A stretch of DNA of 64,000 nt, from assembly GCF_048006345.1 (NCBI RefSeq), contig NZ_CP180351.1, positions 3,596,001-3,660,000 on the forward strand. Reading direction: 5' to 3'. Source of the stretch: Marivita sp030148515. Its GTDB lineage: Bacteria > Pseudomonadota > Alphaproteobacteria > Rhodobacterales > Rhodobacteraceae. A program made the translations under genes and the position numbers. Below, one piece after another: positions 1 to 9,700 of the stretch. Positions within the stretch are counted from its first letter, which is position 1, and each line of letters starts with the position of its first letter. The notes beneath the pieces were generated by a model. The model searched no databases, was not told the origin of the DNA, and saw nothing but the letters and a program-made list of their open reading frames with translations.

Positions 1-29
1 ACGAGGCAGGAATTCCGAATGCCGGTGTT

Positions 30-1007
30 GTGTTCTTCAGATGGGCGGTTCAGTTCTTTATTGTCTCCGCGATTGCAGCCTACCTCTTCCGCGCTCTGGG
101 TCGGACCGTGGGCACACGTGGCAGCAAGAAGCTGTTCCGGCAGATGCCGCTGACCGCCAGCTTTGGTGTGCTGGTGGTGATCCTCTATGCCTTCACCGCG
201 ATTTTTGCTGCGTGGTTGGCCCCGCATGGGCAAGAGGCTGTGTTTGCCAAGGTGAACGTCCTGCCAGGAGGGAATGCGGCCACGGGCGGTGATCCGCTGT
301 TTCCGCTGGGCACGGACCAGATCGGGCGTGATCTGCTGAGCCGTTTGATCTACGGCGCGCAGAACACGGTTGGCATTGCATTTGTCACGACGTGCCTTGC
401 GTTTTTCATCGGCGGAACACTTGGGTTTTTGGCGGCAACGCTGCAAGGCTGGCTTGATCAGGTTCTCAGCCGTGCCGTGGACGTTCTGATGGCGATCCCG
501 TCGCTGATCTTTGCGCTACTTCTTATGACGATCGCCAGTGCTTGGGCCGGGTCAGAGCGGTGGCTGCTGACGGTCTACATGATCCTCATCATCGCGTTGA
601 TCGACAGCACACGTGTTTTCCGATTGGCGCGTGCGGTGGGTCTGAACATCGTTGTGATGGACTATATCGAAGCGGCAAAGTTGCGCGGCGAAGGTTTGGG
701 TTATCTGATCTTCAAGGAAATCCTGCCGAATGCGACCGCGCCATTGCTCGCCGAATTCGGCCTGCGGTTCTGCTTTGTGTTCCTGACGATTGCTTCTCTG
801 TCCTTCCTTGGTGTGGGCATTCAGCCGCCGCTGGCGGACTGGGGCACGATGGTGCGCGACTCGGCGCAGTTCATCAACTTTGCGGCGTTCTCGCCGCTGA
901 CCGCTGCGCTGCCGCTGTTGGCGGCCGGGGCCATCGCGTTGCTGACGGTGGGCGTCAACTTCGTAGTGGACTGGATGCTGCACAGAAGCTCGGGGTTGAA
1001 GGAATGA
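30..1007 (+). CDS. Peptide/nickel-type ABC transporter permease (DppC-like), 5' end uncertain
   Basis: Inner-membrane permease of a peptide/opine/nickel-type ABC importer. The protein has an N-terminal membrane helix, a periplasmic stretch ending in PLGTDQIGRDLLSRL (typical of DppC-type permeases), five further hydrophobic segments, and an EAA loop (EAAKLRGEGLGYLIFKEILP) that contacts the ATPase. A GTG at 30 gives 325 aa, but the frame is open to base 3 with no stop, so the gene may begin before the window; no convincing ribosome site is visible at 30. Its stop overlaps the next gene by ATGA, so it is coupled to the ATPase. The partner DppB-type permease would be expected upstream, outside the window. 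Family is secure; the substrate cannot be read from the sequence. Confidence 0.85.
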   Translation: MFFRWAVQFFIVSAIAAYLFRALGRTVGTRGSKKLFRQMPLTASFGVLVVILYAFTAIFAAWLAPHGQEAVFAKVNVLPGGNAATGGDPLFPLGTDQIGRDLLSRLIYGAQNTVGIAFVTTCLAFFIGGTLGFLAATLQGWLDQVLSRAVDVLMAIPSLIFALLLMTIASAWAGSERWLLTVYMILIIALIDSTRVFRLARAVGLNIVVMDYIEAAKLRGEGLGYLIFKEILPNATAPLLAEFGLRFCFVFLTIASLSFLGVGIQPPLADWGTMVRDSAQFINFAAFSPLTAALPLLAAGAIALLTVGVNFVVDWMLHRSSGLKE

Positions 1008-2650
1008 GCGCTCTTGTTGAAATCCGGGATATCTGGATCGAAGGACGGAGCGACGAGGTTTGGTCGCCGATCATCAATGGCGCTAGTCTGTCTTTGAACA
1101 AGGGTGAGGTTCTGGGCCTGATCGGTGAATCAGGTGCCGGGAAATCGACCCTAGGTCTGGCCGCGATGGGGTTCACGCGCGACGGCGTGCGGATCTCCAA
1201 AGGGTCGGTCATGTTCGACGGTATCGACCTGATTTCCGCGTCTGCGGCCAAAAAGCGGGAACTGCTGGGAAAGCGCATCGCCTATGTTGCGCAATCCGCT
1301 GCCGCCAGTTTCAACCCAGCGCACAAATTGATCGACCAGCACACCGAAGGCCCGGTGCAGCATGGGGTCATGTCCCGCGCCGAAAGCGTGAAGGACGGGA
1401 TCGAGCTTTATCGCCGCTTGCGCCTGCCAAACCCGGATCAGATCGGGTTCCGCTATCCGCACCAGGTGTCCGGTGGTCAGCTTCAGCGGGCGATGACGGC
1501 GATGGCGATGTCCTGCCGTCCTGACCTGATTATCTTTGACGAACCGACGACCGCCTTGGACGTGACGACGCAGATCGAAGTGCTGGCGTCGATCCGCGAT
1601 ATCGTCGAGCAGTTCGACACAGCGGCGATCTATATCACGCATGACCTTGCCGTGGTCGCGCAGATGGCGGATCGGATCAAGGTTCTGCTCAAGGGGGACG
1701 AGGTCGAAGAGTCCGACACCCGCACGATGTTGGCCCAGCCGAAGGAAGACTACACGAAAAGCCTTTGGGCTGTCCGCGCGTTCGAGCGTCCGCAAAAACC
1801 AGCGGTTCACACCAGTGCCACGCCTGTGGTGTCTGTTCAGAACGTGTCCGCCGCCTATGGCAAGGTTCCGGTGCTGCACAATGTCAGCTTCGACATTCAC
1901 GAAGGTCGCACTGTTGCGGTCGTGGGTGAATCGGGGTCGGGAAAATCGACCACCGCGCGCTGCATCACGGGCCTTCTGCCGCCGACGAAAGGTGTGATCG
2001 AATTCGACGGCAAAGCGCTTCCCGCGAATTACAAAAGCCGCAACAAGGATCAGTTGCGGCAGGCGCAGATGATCTACCAGATGGCGGATACGGCGCTGAA
2101 CCCCCGCACCACGATTGGCGACATCATCGGCCGGCCTGTTCAGTTCTACATGGGACTTACTGGTAAGCAAAAACGTCGCCGTGTCGAAGAGTTGCTCGAC
2201 GAGATCGAACTGCCCGCAGCTCAGTATATCGACCGTTTGCCATCCGAGCTGTCTGGCGGTCAGAAACAGCGCATAGGGATCGCCCGCGCGCTTGCCGCAG
2301 AGCCGAAGTTCATCATCTGCGACGAGGTGACAAGTGCCTTGGACCAGCTTGTGGCCGAGGGTATCCTCAAACTGCTGGCGCGGCTGCAGGATGATCTCAA
2401 GCTTAGTTACATGTTCATCACCCATGATCTTGCGACGGTCAAAGCCATCGCCGACGAAGTGGTGGTGATGAAAGACGGAGAGGTGGTCGAGCAGGGGCCG
2501 AAACAGGAAATGTTCGTGCCGCCGCATCACCCGTATACTGACCTATTGCTCAGTTCGGTGCCAGAAATGGACCCGGATTGGCTTACTAATCTACTCAACG
2601 AACGTGGAGTTGATAACATTGGCGACGCAGCCGTTGATAAGATGTCATGA
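1004..2650 (+). CDS. ABC transporter ATP-binding protein with two fused ATPase domains (DppD-DppF type)
   Basis: Energises the peptide/nickel-type importer from the cytoplasm. The 548-aa protein is a tandem of two ATPase domains. Domain 1 has Walker A GESGAGKST (about 41-49), signature VSGGQLQRA and Walker B IIFDEPTTALD. Domain 2 starts near residue 285 and has Walker A GESGSGKST, signature LSGGQKQRIGIARAL and Walker B IICDEVTSALD, where Val replaces the usual Pro after DE. Each half ends in an oligopeptide-transporter C-terminal region. ATG at 1004 is chosen because it forms an ATGA overlap with the permease stop; the frame stays open upstream but would run through the permease gene. The binding protein follows 59 bp downstream. 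Confidence 0.93.
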   Translation: MSALVEIRDIWIEGRSDEVWSPIINGASLSLNKGEVLGLIGESGAGKSTLGLAAMGFTRDGVRISKGSVMFDGIDLISASAAKKRELLGKRIAYVAQSAAASFNPAHKLIDQHTEGPVQHGVMSRAESVKDGIELYRRLRLPNPDQIGFRYPHQVSGGQLQRAMTAMAMSCRPDLIIFDEPTTALDVTTQIEVLASIRDIVEQFDTAAIYITHDLAVVAQMADRIKVLLKGDEVEESDTRTMLAQPKEDYTKSLWAVRAFERPQKPAVHTSATPVVSVQNVSAAYGKVPVLHNVSFDIHEGRTVAVVGESGSGKSTTARCITGLLPPTKGVIEFDGKALPANYKSRNKDQLRQAQMIYQMADTALNPRTTIGDIIGRPVQFYMGLTGKQKRRRVEELLDEIELPAAQYIDRLPSELSGGQKQRIGIARALAAEPKFIICDEVTSALDQLVAEGILKLLARLQDDLKLSYMFITHDLATVKAIADEVVVMKDGEVVEQGPKQEMFVPPHHPYTDLLLSSVPEMDPDWLTNLLNERGVDNIGDAAVDKMS

Positions 2651-2709
2651 GAATCGGTCCATGAAGGACCATCAGGCGGCCTGAGACCGCTCATAATCAC
2701 AGGGAGACG

Positions 2710-4257
2710 ATGATGACTCGCATTTCAAGACGTGGACTACTTCGAACCGGTGCTGCCGCCGGTGTTCTGGCGGCCAGCGGCCTGCCGCTGTTTGCCCAGG
2801 CAAAACGTGGCGGTCGCCTGCGGGCAGGTCTGAATGGTGCAAACACCTCGGACAGCTGGGATGGCCGGACGCATTCCGACCTTTACATGATCGCCTCCGC
2901 TCAGGGCGCTGTGTTCGACAGCCTCACCGAAGTGGCGGCAGATGGTTCGCTGATCGGCGAACTGGCCACCGATTGGGAAGCAACCCCGGACGCCAAGACC
3001 TGGACATTCAACCTTCGTCAGGGTGTGACCTTCCACAATGGCAAGCCGTTTGGCGCGGACGACGTGATCGAGTCGCTGCAACTGCACGTGGCGGAAGGTG
3101 CGAAATCCGCGGCGCAGCCCATCGTTGCGGCGATCAGCGAGATGAAGAAAACCGGCGAACACCAGGTTCAGTTCACGCTGGAGGCGGGCAACGCAGACTT
3201 CCCGTACCTGATGTCCGACTATCACCTGCTGATGTACCCGGCCGGTCAGATCGAAGAAGCGATTGCCAAGGGCATCGGTACAGGTCTTTACGCCGTGACC
3301 TCGTTCGAGCCGGGCGTGCGTATGACGGCCAAGCGGGTCGACAGCCACTACAAGGGCGACAGCGCCGGTTTCTTTGATGAGATCGAGTACATCGCCATCA
3401 ACGACTCCACGGCGCGGATGAACGCGCTCATGACGGGTCAGGTGGATGTGATCAACCGGATCGACTTCAAGACCGAGGCGCTGCTCAAGGCCAACCCGAT
3501 GATCCGCATTCAGGAAGTGACGGGTAACCAGCACTACACCTTCCCGATGCTGACCAAGGTCGATCCGTTCACCGACGTGAACGTCCGTCGCGCTCTCAAG
3601 TACGGCATCAACCGTCAGGAACTGGTGGACAAGATCCTGCTGGGCCACGGTATGGCTGGCAATGACACACCGATCGGCCCTGCCAACCAGTACTTCCATT
3701 CCGAAATGGAGCCTCTGGCCTATGATTTGGACAAAGCCAAGTTCTACCTCAAGGAAGCAGGCCTGACCGAGCTCAACATCGACCTCAACGTGTCCGATGC
3801 GGCGTTCAACGGCGCTGTCGATGCGGCGCAGCTTTATCAGGCTTCGGCCAAGGGTGCTGGCATCAACATCAACGTGGTGCAGGAACCGGCGGATGGCTAC
3901 TGGTCGAACGTCTGGCTGAAAAAGCCGTTCTGTGCGTCGTACTTCTCGGGCCGTGCCACGGAAGACTGGATGTTCGCAACAGCCTACGAAGCCGGTGTGC
4001 CGTGGAACGACAGCCAGTGGGATCAGCCGCGCTTCCAGGAGCTTTTGCTTTCGGCGCGCGCGGAACTGGACAGCAACAAGCGTCGCGAAATGTATTTCGA
4101 GATGCAGCAGATCCTGCGCGACGATGGCGGTGTCATCATCCCGATGTTTGCCAACTATGTGCAGGCCGTGTCCAACAAGGTCGCGACGGCGGACACTGTC
4201 GGCAACCTCTGGCAGATGGACAATGCCCGCATGGCAGAGCGGTGGTGGATGGTCTAA
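2710..4257 (+). CDS. Peptide/nickel-type ABC transporter substrate-binding protein, Tat-exported
   Basis: Periplasmic solute-binding protein of the family 5 (DppA/OppA) type, 515 aa, partner of the upstream permease and ATPase. The N-terminus carries a twin-arginine signal (SRRGLLRTGAAAGVL) followed by a hydrophobic stretch and a likely cut near AQA, suggesting export in folded form. Family hallmarks include DLYMIASAQGAVFDSLTEV, the TWTFNLRQGVTFHNGKPF motif and the VRRALKYGINRQELV segment. AGGGAG lies just ahead of ATG 2710. Placing the binding protein last in the operon, followed at once by a terminator, closes the transcription unit. The ligand (peptide, opine, metal chelate) is not identifiable. 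Confidence 0.92.
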   Translation: MMTRISRRGLLRTGAAAGVLAASGLPLFAQAKRGGRLRAGLNGANTSDSWDGRTHSDLYMIASAQGAVFDSLTEVAADGSLIGELATDWEATPDAKTWTFNLRQGVTFHNGKPFGADDVIESLQLHVAEGAKSAAQPIVAAISEMKKTGEHQVQFTLEAGNADFPYLMSDYHLLMYPAGQIEEAIAKGIGTGLYAVTSFEPGVRMTAKRVDSHYKGDSAGFFDEIEYIAINDSTARMNALMTGQVDVINRIDFKTEALLKANPMIRIQEVTGNQHYTFPMLTKVDPFTDVNVRRALKYGINRQELVDKILLGHGMAGNDTPIGPANQYFHSEMEPLAYDLDKAKFYLKEAGLTELNIDLNVSDAAFNGAVDAAQLYQASAKGAGININVVQEPADGYWSNVWLKKPFCASYFSGRATEDWMFATAYEAGVPWNDSQWDQPRFQELLLSARAELDSNKRREMYFEMQQILRDDGGVIIPMFANYVQAVSNKVATADTVGNLWQMDNARMAERWWMV

Positions 4258-4278
4258 GCCTCCTGCCGGAAACACAGA

Positions 4279-4306
4279 AGCCCCGCCGTTTCGGCGGGGC
4301 TTTTTC
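4279..4306 (+). terminator. Rho-independent terminator after the ABC operon
   Basis: A GC-rich stem of ten base pairs (AGCCCCGCCG / CGGCGGGGCT, 4279-4301) with a three-base loop is followed by TTTTTC. It lies 22 bp after the binding-protein stop and separates this operon from convergent hslU. Confidence 0.9.
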
Positions 4307-4324
4307 GTTGGTCACAGTCGTCGA

Positions 4325-5635
4325 CTACAGAACGTAGCGGCTCAGGTCAGCAGACCGGGTGAGTTCGCCCAAATGCTTTTCAACAAAGGCTGCATCGACC
4401 GTGACCTGATCGCCGGACCGGTCCGGTGCCTCAAAGCTGAGATCCTCAAACACGCGCTCCATGACGGTGTAAAGCCGTCGTGCCCCGATGTTTTCGACTG
4501 ACTGGTTCACATCCGCTGCGATCTTGGCCAAAGCGGCGATCCCGTCTTCGGTGAAGGTCACTGTCACTTCCTCGGTGGCCATAAGCGCCGTGTATTGCAG
4601 GGTCAGCGCGTTGTCCGTTTCCGTCAGGATACGCACGAAGTCCTCTTCAGTCAGCGCGCGCAGGTTGACGCGGATTGGCAGACGCCCCTGCAGTTCGGGC
4701 AGCAGGTCCGATGGTTTTGCGATATGGAATGCGCCGGAGGCGATGAAAAGGATATGGTCGGTTTTGACCGGACCGTATTTCGTGCTGACCGTTGTGCCTT
4801 CGATCAGAGGCAGCAGGTCGCGCTGTACGCCTTCGCGGCTGACATCGCCGCCACGGGTTTCCTGCCGCGCAGCCACCTTGTCAATCTCGTCAAGGAACAC
4901 GATGCCGTTCTGTTCAACCGCCTCAAGCGCCAAGGCCTTGACCTGTTCGTCGTCCAGCAGTTTGTCGGCTTCTTCCGCGATCAACGTTTCATAGCTCTCG
5001 GCGACTGTCATCCGTTTGCGGGTGGTCCGCCCGGCAAAGGCTTTGCCGAACAAATCGCCGAGGTTCATCATGCCACCGCCACCCATGTTGGGTTGACCGG
5101 GGATATCCATCATCGGGAACGGGCTTGAGGTGTCCTGAAGCTCAAGTTCGATCACCGTGTCATCCAGAAGTCCATCCTTGAGCTTTTTGCGGAACATCTC
5201 GCGCGTGCCTTCCCGCGCGCCTTCTCCTGCGATCGCTTCGATCACGCGCTGCTCCGCGGCTTCGTGCGCCTTGGCCTTGACGTCTTCGCGCATGTGGTCG
5301 CGGGTCATGGCGATGGCCGCATCGACCAGATCACGGATGATCTGCTCCACGTCGCGCCCGACATAGCCCACCTCGGTGAACTTCGTCGCTTCAACTTTGA
5401 TGAACGGCGCTTTGGCCAGCTTGGCCAGACGGCGGCTGATCTCGGTCTTGCCGACGCCGGTTGGTCCGATCATCAGGATGTTCTTCGGATACACCTCTTC
5501 ACGCAGATCATCGCTCAATTGCTTGCGCCTCCAGCGGTTGCGCAACGCAACAGCCACAGCGCGCTTGGCATCCTTCTGGCCAATGATGAAGCGGTCCAGT
5601 TCGGACACGATTTCGCGGGGGGTGAGATCGGTCAT
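4325..5635 (-). CDS. hslU: ATP-dependent protease ATPase subunit HslU
   Basis: AAA+ unfoldase that recognises and translocates substrates into the HslV peptidase. The 436-aa protein begins with MTDLTPREIVSELDRFIIGQ, has Walker A GPTGVGKT (near residue 58), the ATKFTEVGYVGRDVE pore region, the inserted I-domain in the middle, and Walker B VFLDEIDKVA. The C-terminus ends in RYVL, the tail that docks into HslV. It lies 38 bp downstream of hslV on the same strand, the standard hslVU operon. AAAGGAA precedes the ATG at 5635. Length and all motifs are as expected. Confidence 0.97.
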   Translation of the reverse strand: MTDLTPREIVSELDRFIIGQKDAKRAVAVALRNRWRRKQLSDDLREEVYPKNILMIGPTGVGKTEISRRLAKLAKAPFIKVEATKFTEVGYVGRDVEQIIRDLVDAAIAMTRDHMREDVKAKAHEAAEQRVIEAIAGEGAREGTREMFRKKLKDGLLDDTVIELELQDTSSPFPMMDIPGQPNMGGGGMMNLGDLFGKAFAGRTTRKRMTVAESYETLIAEEADKLLDDEQVKALALEAVEQNGIVFLDEIDKVAARQETRGGDVSREGVQRDLLPLIEGTTVSTKYGPVKTDHILFIASGAFHIAKPSDLLPELQGRLPIRVNLRALTEEDFVRILTETDNALTLQYTALMATEEVTVTFTEDGIAALAKIAADVNQSVENIGARRLYTVMERVFEDLSFEAPDRSGDQVTVDAAFVEKHLGELTRSADLSRYVL

Positions 5636-5673
5636 GTTTTTGTTCCTTTCGGCGACAGGAGACAGATTTGAAT

Positions 5674-6231
5674 TCAGGCCTGAATCGTCTCAACCGTCAG
5701 GTTGCCGTTGGTGTAGACGCAAATATCGGCCGCAATCGCCATCGCCGCGCGGGCGATTTCTTCTGCGTCCTTGTCGGTGTCCATGAGCGCACGACCTGCC
5801 GCCAAGGCGTAGTTCCCGCCAGACCCAATTGCGGTCACGTCATGTTCGGGCTCAAGCACGTCGCCTGCGCCAGTGATGACATACAGGTCCTTGCCGTCCG
5901 ACACGATCAGCATCGCCTCAAGTTTTTGCAGGTACTTGTCCGTGCGCCAGTCCTTGGCGAGTTCGACACTGGCGCGTTGCAATTGGCCCGGCGTCGCCTC
6001 CAATTTGGTCTCAAGGCGTTCCAGCAGGGTAAACGCATCGGCAGTCGATCCGGCAAAACCGGCAACAACGTCATATCCACCCGGTGAAATGCGGCGCACC
6101 TTGCGGGCGGTTCCCTTGATCACGGTCTGACCAAGACTGACCTGTCCATCACCTGCGATCACCACCTTGCCGCCTTTGCGGACGCCGATGATCGTGGTGC
6201 CGTGCCAGCCGGGAAAGTCGTTATCAGCCAT
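5674..6231 (-). CDS. hslV: ATP-dependent protease proteolytic subunit HslV
   Basis: N-terminal nucleophile threonine peptidase, the proteasome-like core of the HslUV complex in the cytoplasm. The 185-aa protein has a ten-residue leader ending in WHG, then TTIIGVRKGG; removal of the leader exposes the catalytic Thr. The segments VVIAGDGQVSLG, VAGFAGSTADAF and IGSGGNYALAAGRAL are conserved. It is the first gene of hslVU, with trxA 114 bp upstream on the same strand behind its own terminator, so hslVU probably has its own promoter in that gap. Confidence 0.97.
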   Translation of the reverse strand: MADNDFPGWHGTTIIGVRKGGKVVIAGDGQVSLGQTVIKGTARKVRRISPGGYDVVAGFAGSTADAFTLLERLETKLEATPGQLQRASVELAKDWRTDKYLQKLEAMLIVSDGKDLYVITGAGDVLEPEHDVTAIGSGGNYALAAGRALMDTDKDAEEIARAAMAIAADICVYTNGNLTVETIQA

Positions 6232-6296
6232 GTTTCGTCCTTTTCGCTTTGTCCCGATATGGGCTGAACAGCCATGTCACACAAGCCCCGCAACGC

Positions 6297-6326
6297 AAAA
6301 CGCCCGGCGCAGAGGGCCGGGCGTTT
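6297..6326 (-). terminator. Terminator of trxA
   Basis: On the minus strand a stem of eight GC pairs (CGCCCGGC at 6301-6308 with GCCGGGCG at 6316-6323), extended by A/T pairs, is followed by TTTT, 20-50 bp after the trxA stop. It separates trxA from hslV. Confidence 0.85.
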
Positions 6327-6345
6327 GCACGAATACGTCGAAAGA

Positions 6346-6666
6346 TCAGATACTTTCGTCGATCCAGCCTTTGAGCGCGGCTTTCGGAGCGGCGCCGGTT
6401 TTGTTCGACACAACCTGACCGTCTTTGAAGATGAACAGCGACGGAATACCCCGCACACCCATTGCGGCAGCGGAGTTCGGGTTGCTGTCGACATCAACCT
6501 TTGCGATCTTCACGCTGTCGCCATATTCGGCGGCCAGCTCTTCAAGCGCTGGGCCGATCTGCTTGCAGGGGCCACACCATTCGGCCCAGAAGTCTACGAC
6601 AACGGGAACACTGGAGTTCTTGACTTCGGCATCGAAGGTTTCATCGGTCACGGCGACGGTGGGCAT
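6346..6666 (-). CDS. trxA: Thioredoxin 1
   Basis: Small cytoplasmic dithiol-disulfide oxidoreductase that reduces ribonucleotide reductase, methionine sulfoxide reductases and other clients. The 106-aa protein has the full thioredoxin fold and active site WAEWCGPCKQIGP around residue 30, plus the cis-proline motif RGIPSLFIFKDG. No signal peptide is present, so it is the cytoplasmic form. It sits 48 bp downstream of addA in the same direction and may be co-transcribed with the addBA operon; a terminator follows it. Confidence 0.97.
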   Translation of the reverse strand: MPTVAVTDETFDAEVKNSSVPVVVDFWAEWCGPCKQIGPALEELAAEYGDSVKIAKVDVDSNPNSAAAMGVRGIPSLFIFKDGQVVSNKTGAAPKAALKGWIDESI

Positions 6667-6714
6667 TTGGGCTCTCCTTGAGGCTCGGGCGCATGGGTCA
6701 GTCGGAACGAGAGA

Positions 6715-9700
6715 CTAGGTAGCCTCAGATGGGTCGTCAAGGTGGCGCGCTCTCACGAGTGCTTGTGTCACACGGTTTTCCGACAACGGCATATAGGTGG
6801 CGGTCCGTGTCCAGAGGATACCGGTCTCGATCTCATTGTCCGGATAAATCTGGCGCAGCATAGCGTGATAGGCGCCCATCTGGCGCAACAAACCCTCGGG
6901 GGTCTGATCCTCGGTTTCGGGTACGGTGCGGTTCGTTTTGAAATCCACGGCTATGATCTTGTTGTCCGTCACCACAAGGCGGTCGATGACTCCATGAAGC
7001 GGCGAGTCTGGAAATACATCGACCGTCGCGGTTACGGCGACTTCGGCCAAGGCGGTCTTTGTAAAGAAAGGTGACAGTTCCGGGGCGTCGAGAACCGCCA
7101 GCGCCTCTGCGATCAATTCATCAGCCAACGGGTGGTAGCCAACAAGACGGAGCGCTGCGGTTTGACGTTCTTCGGTCTCCACCACAGGCAAGATTTCGAG
7201 TAGGAGATGGACCAGAGTTCCCCGCTCTTTCGCGATGTCCGTCAGGTCGCCATCCGCTCCCGGCAGCGCTTTGGCACCTCCCAGATTGGACGGGCTGAGA
7301 ACACCTGTAGGCTTTACGGGATCCGGTGCGCGGGTTTCGAAAAGTTCGGGAAGGGTAATGTCTTCGTCCACTTCCAGCGCGGGATTGTCAGACACCGGCT
7401 GTGGCCAATCCATATGCTCAAGACGGAGACCGTCGCTTGGGCTGTCATCGGCAAAGCCAAAACGATGCGGGTATGCGCCCACAGCCTCCAACGTTGCCTT
7501 TACGCGGTCATGCCAGCTTTCAGCGTTCCTGTCCGCGGTCCCGGCGGCAGCCACGACAAGCCAGCGTTCCGCCCGTGTCAGGGCCACGTAAAGCAGCCTG
7601 TCCTTCTCTTCTTCCTCGGCCTGTCGCGCCTCTTCCAACGCGGCACGTTGGAACGCCGCCCGTGTTTTGTCAGAGCCGCGCCAATGGGCGGATCCGGATG
7701 CGCGGACAAATGCTTCCTTTCCGGACTGGGAGGCCTTTTTGTGCGTGTCTGGCAAGATCACAATCGGCGCTTCCAGCCCCTTGGCCCCGTGGATCGTCAT
7801 GATCCGAATGCGCGCGCCCGCGCTGTCGACGGTGCGCTTGATCTCGATGTCGTCGGTTTCCATCCAATGCAGGAAGCCAGTGAGGCTTGGAATATCGGTC
7901 TGCTCATAAGCCAATGCCTGATTGAGTAGTGCATCAATCCCGTCTTCCGCTTCTTCCCCCAAGCGCCCGATGAGTTTCTGCCTCCCCTTGTGCCGGATCA
8001 GAACGCGCTCCAGCAGATCATAGGGCCGCAGGAAATCCACCTGCCCGCGCAGATCGTCCAAGATTTCCATGACCAATGGAAAATCGTCTCTACGTCGGCG
8101 CAACTCTTCCCAAAGATGGGGCGACGTGCGCCGGTGGGCGAGATCGAAAATCGCCTGTTCGTCGAGGCCAAACAGCGGGGACCGCAGAGCAGAGGCCAAA
8201 GACAAGCTGTCTTCGGGTGTGGCGAGGAAGGAGAGAAGCGCGCGCAGGTCCTTGACCGCGAGTTCGGCCATCACCTTGAGCTTGTCCGCGCCGGCGATTG
8301 GCAGGCTGAGCGCCTTGCAGGCTTTTAGGATTTCGTGGAACAGCGCACCTCGGCTGCGCACAAGAATCAGGAAATCCCCGGCATGAACAGCCCGCGCCTC
8401 TACCTCACCGTTCTTTGCCCCGACGGGAATCGCGGTCCTGTTTTCGAGCGTCTGGTGTATGAACCGCGCGACCCGCTTGGCGAGGATCACGTTGTGATGC
8501 GTGGGGCTGACCCGATCAACGGGTGTGTCCCATGGCAGGTCGTCCTCGGTGTTTTCGGCGGGTTCGATCAGGGGCCACAGATCGACGCGGCCGGGAACTT
8601 GGTCGTGGAACGATATGTGGGTCTGATCTGGCAGAAAACCGGCCTTGTTCCGTCCTTGGAACAGTTGATCCACCAAACGCAGAATCGGCACAGACGACCG
8701 GAACGAATAGCTGAGTTGCCCATCCTTAAGCGGCGCATCGGTTGCCCGCATCTGTTCGCGAAACGCGCTGCGCATCGTGTCGAATTCGCGGGGATCGGCG
8801 CCTTGGAAGGAATAGATCGACTGTTTCTTGTCACCAACGACAAAGATCGTACGCCGGACATCGTCGCGGGCGCCCTCGCCTGAGGTGAATTCCTGCGCCA
8901 GTTTGTTGATCACATCCCATTGCGCCGGGCTGGTGTCCTGCGCTTCATCCACAAGGATATGGTCAATCCCTCCATCAAGGCGATAGAGCACCCACTGCGC
9001 CTGCTGCCGATCGGTCAGCAAGGTGCGTGTGCGCGTGATCAGGTCGTCGAAATCAAGCCACCCGCGTGCCTGTTTGGTCTCTTCGTAACGGCGCAGAAAG
9101 GCCTCGGCAAAGCGGTGCAGCGTGGCATCCCGATCCACCGCTTCCAGCGCCAGACGCGTCTCGCGCGCGGCTTCGACCCGTTGGTAGAGGTCTTCGAGGC
9201 GATTGACGCTGGCGGCCAATGCGCCTTTGCGCAATTTGGCGGAAGGCGGCAACGATTTGCGCAGCTCGCCTTTCTGGGTGAACACGACGGCTTCCATCGC
9301 CAACAGCGCATCAACGCCGCCTGCCTGAACAGTGCCGATGGCATCCGCCAGTCCGTTGTCCATGCCGACGCCCGTGCGAAGGTCAGGCACTAAATCGGCC
9401 AAAAACGCGGTTTCGTCGCGGGGAAACACCTGAGCGAGACACATGGACAGCGAGTCGCTTTCGGACAGACCGTAGCGGTGCATCAGGTCAGCGCGGGTCA
9501 ATGCAGGGGTAAACCCGTCGCGCTGGCCCACGATGGATTCCGCCAACAGCTGCAACGGCTCGTTTGACGCGATGCGGGCAATGTCGGCGATTAGGTGCGC
9601 GTCTCGACCGCTGGACATCTCGTCGAGGATGGTTTCTCGCAGCAATTGCGCCGCACGGTCGTCGATTTCCTGAAACTGCGGGCTGACGCCAGCCTCCAAA

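Noticed and set aside
1151..2530. 459-codon open frame antisense to the ABC ATPase
   Set aside because: Shadow of a clear double-ATPase gene.
2737..4275. 512-codon open frame antisense to the ABC binding protein
   Set aside because: Covers the ABC binding-protein gene exactly and has shadow composition.
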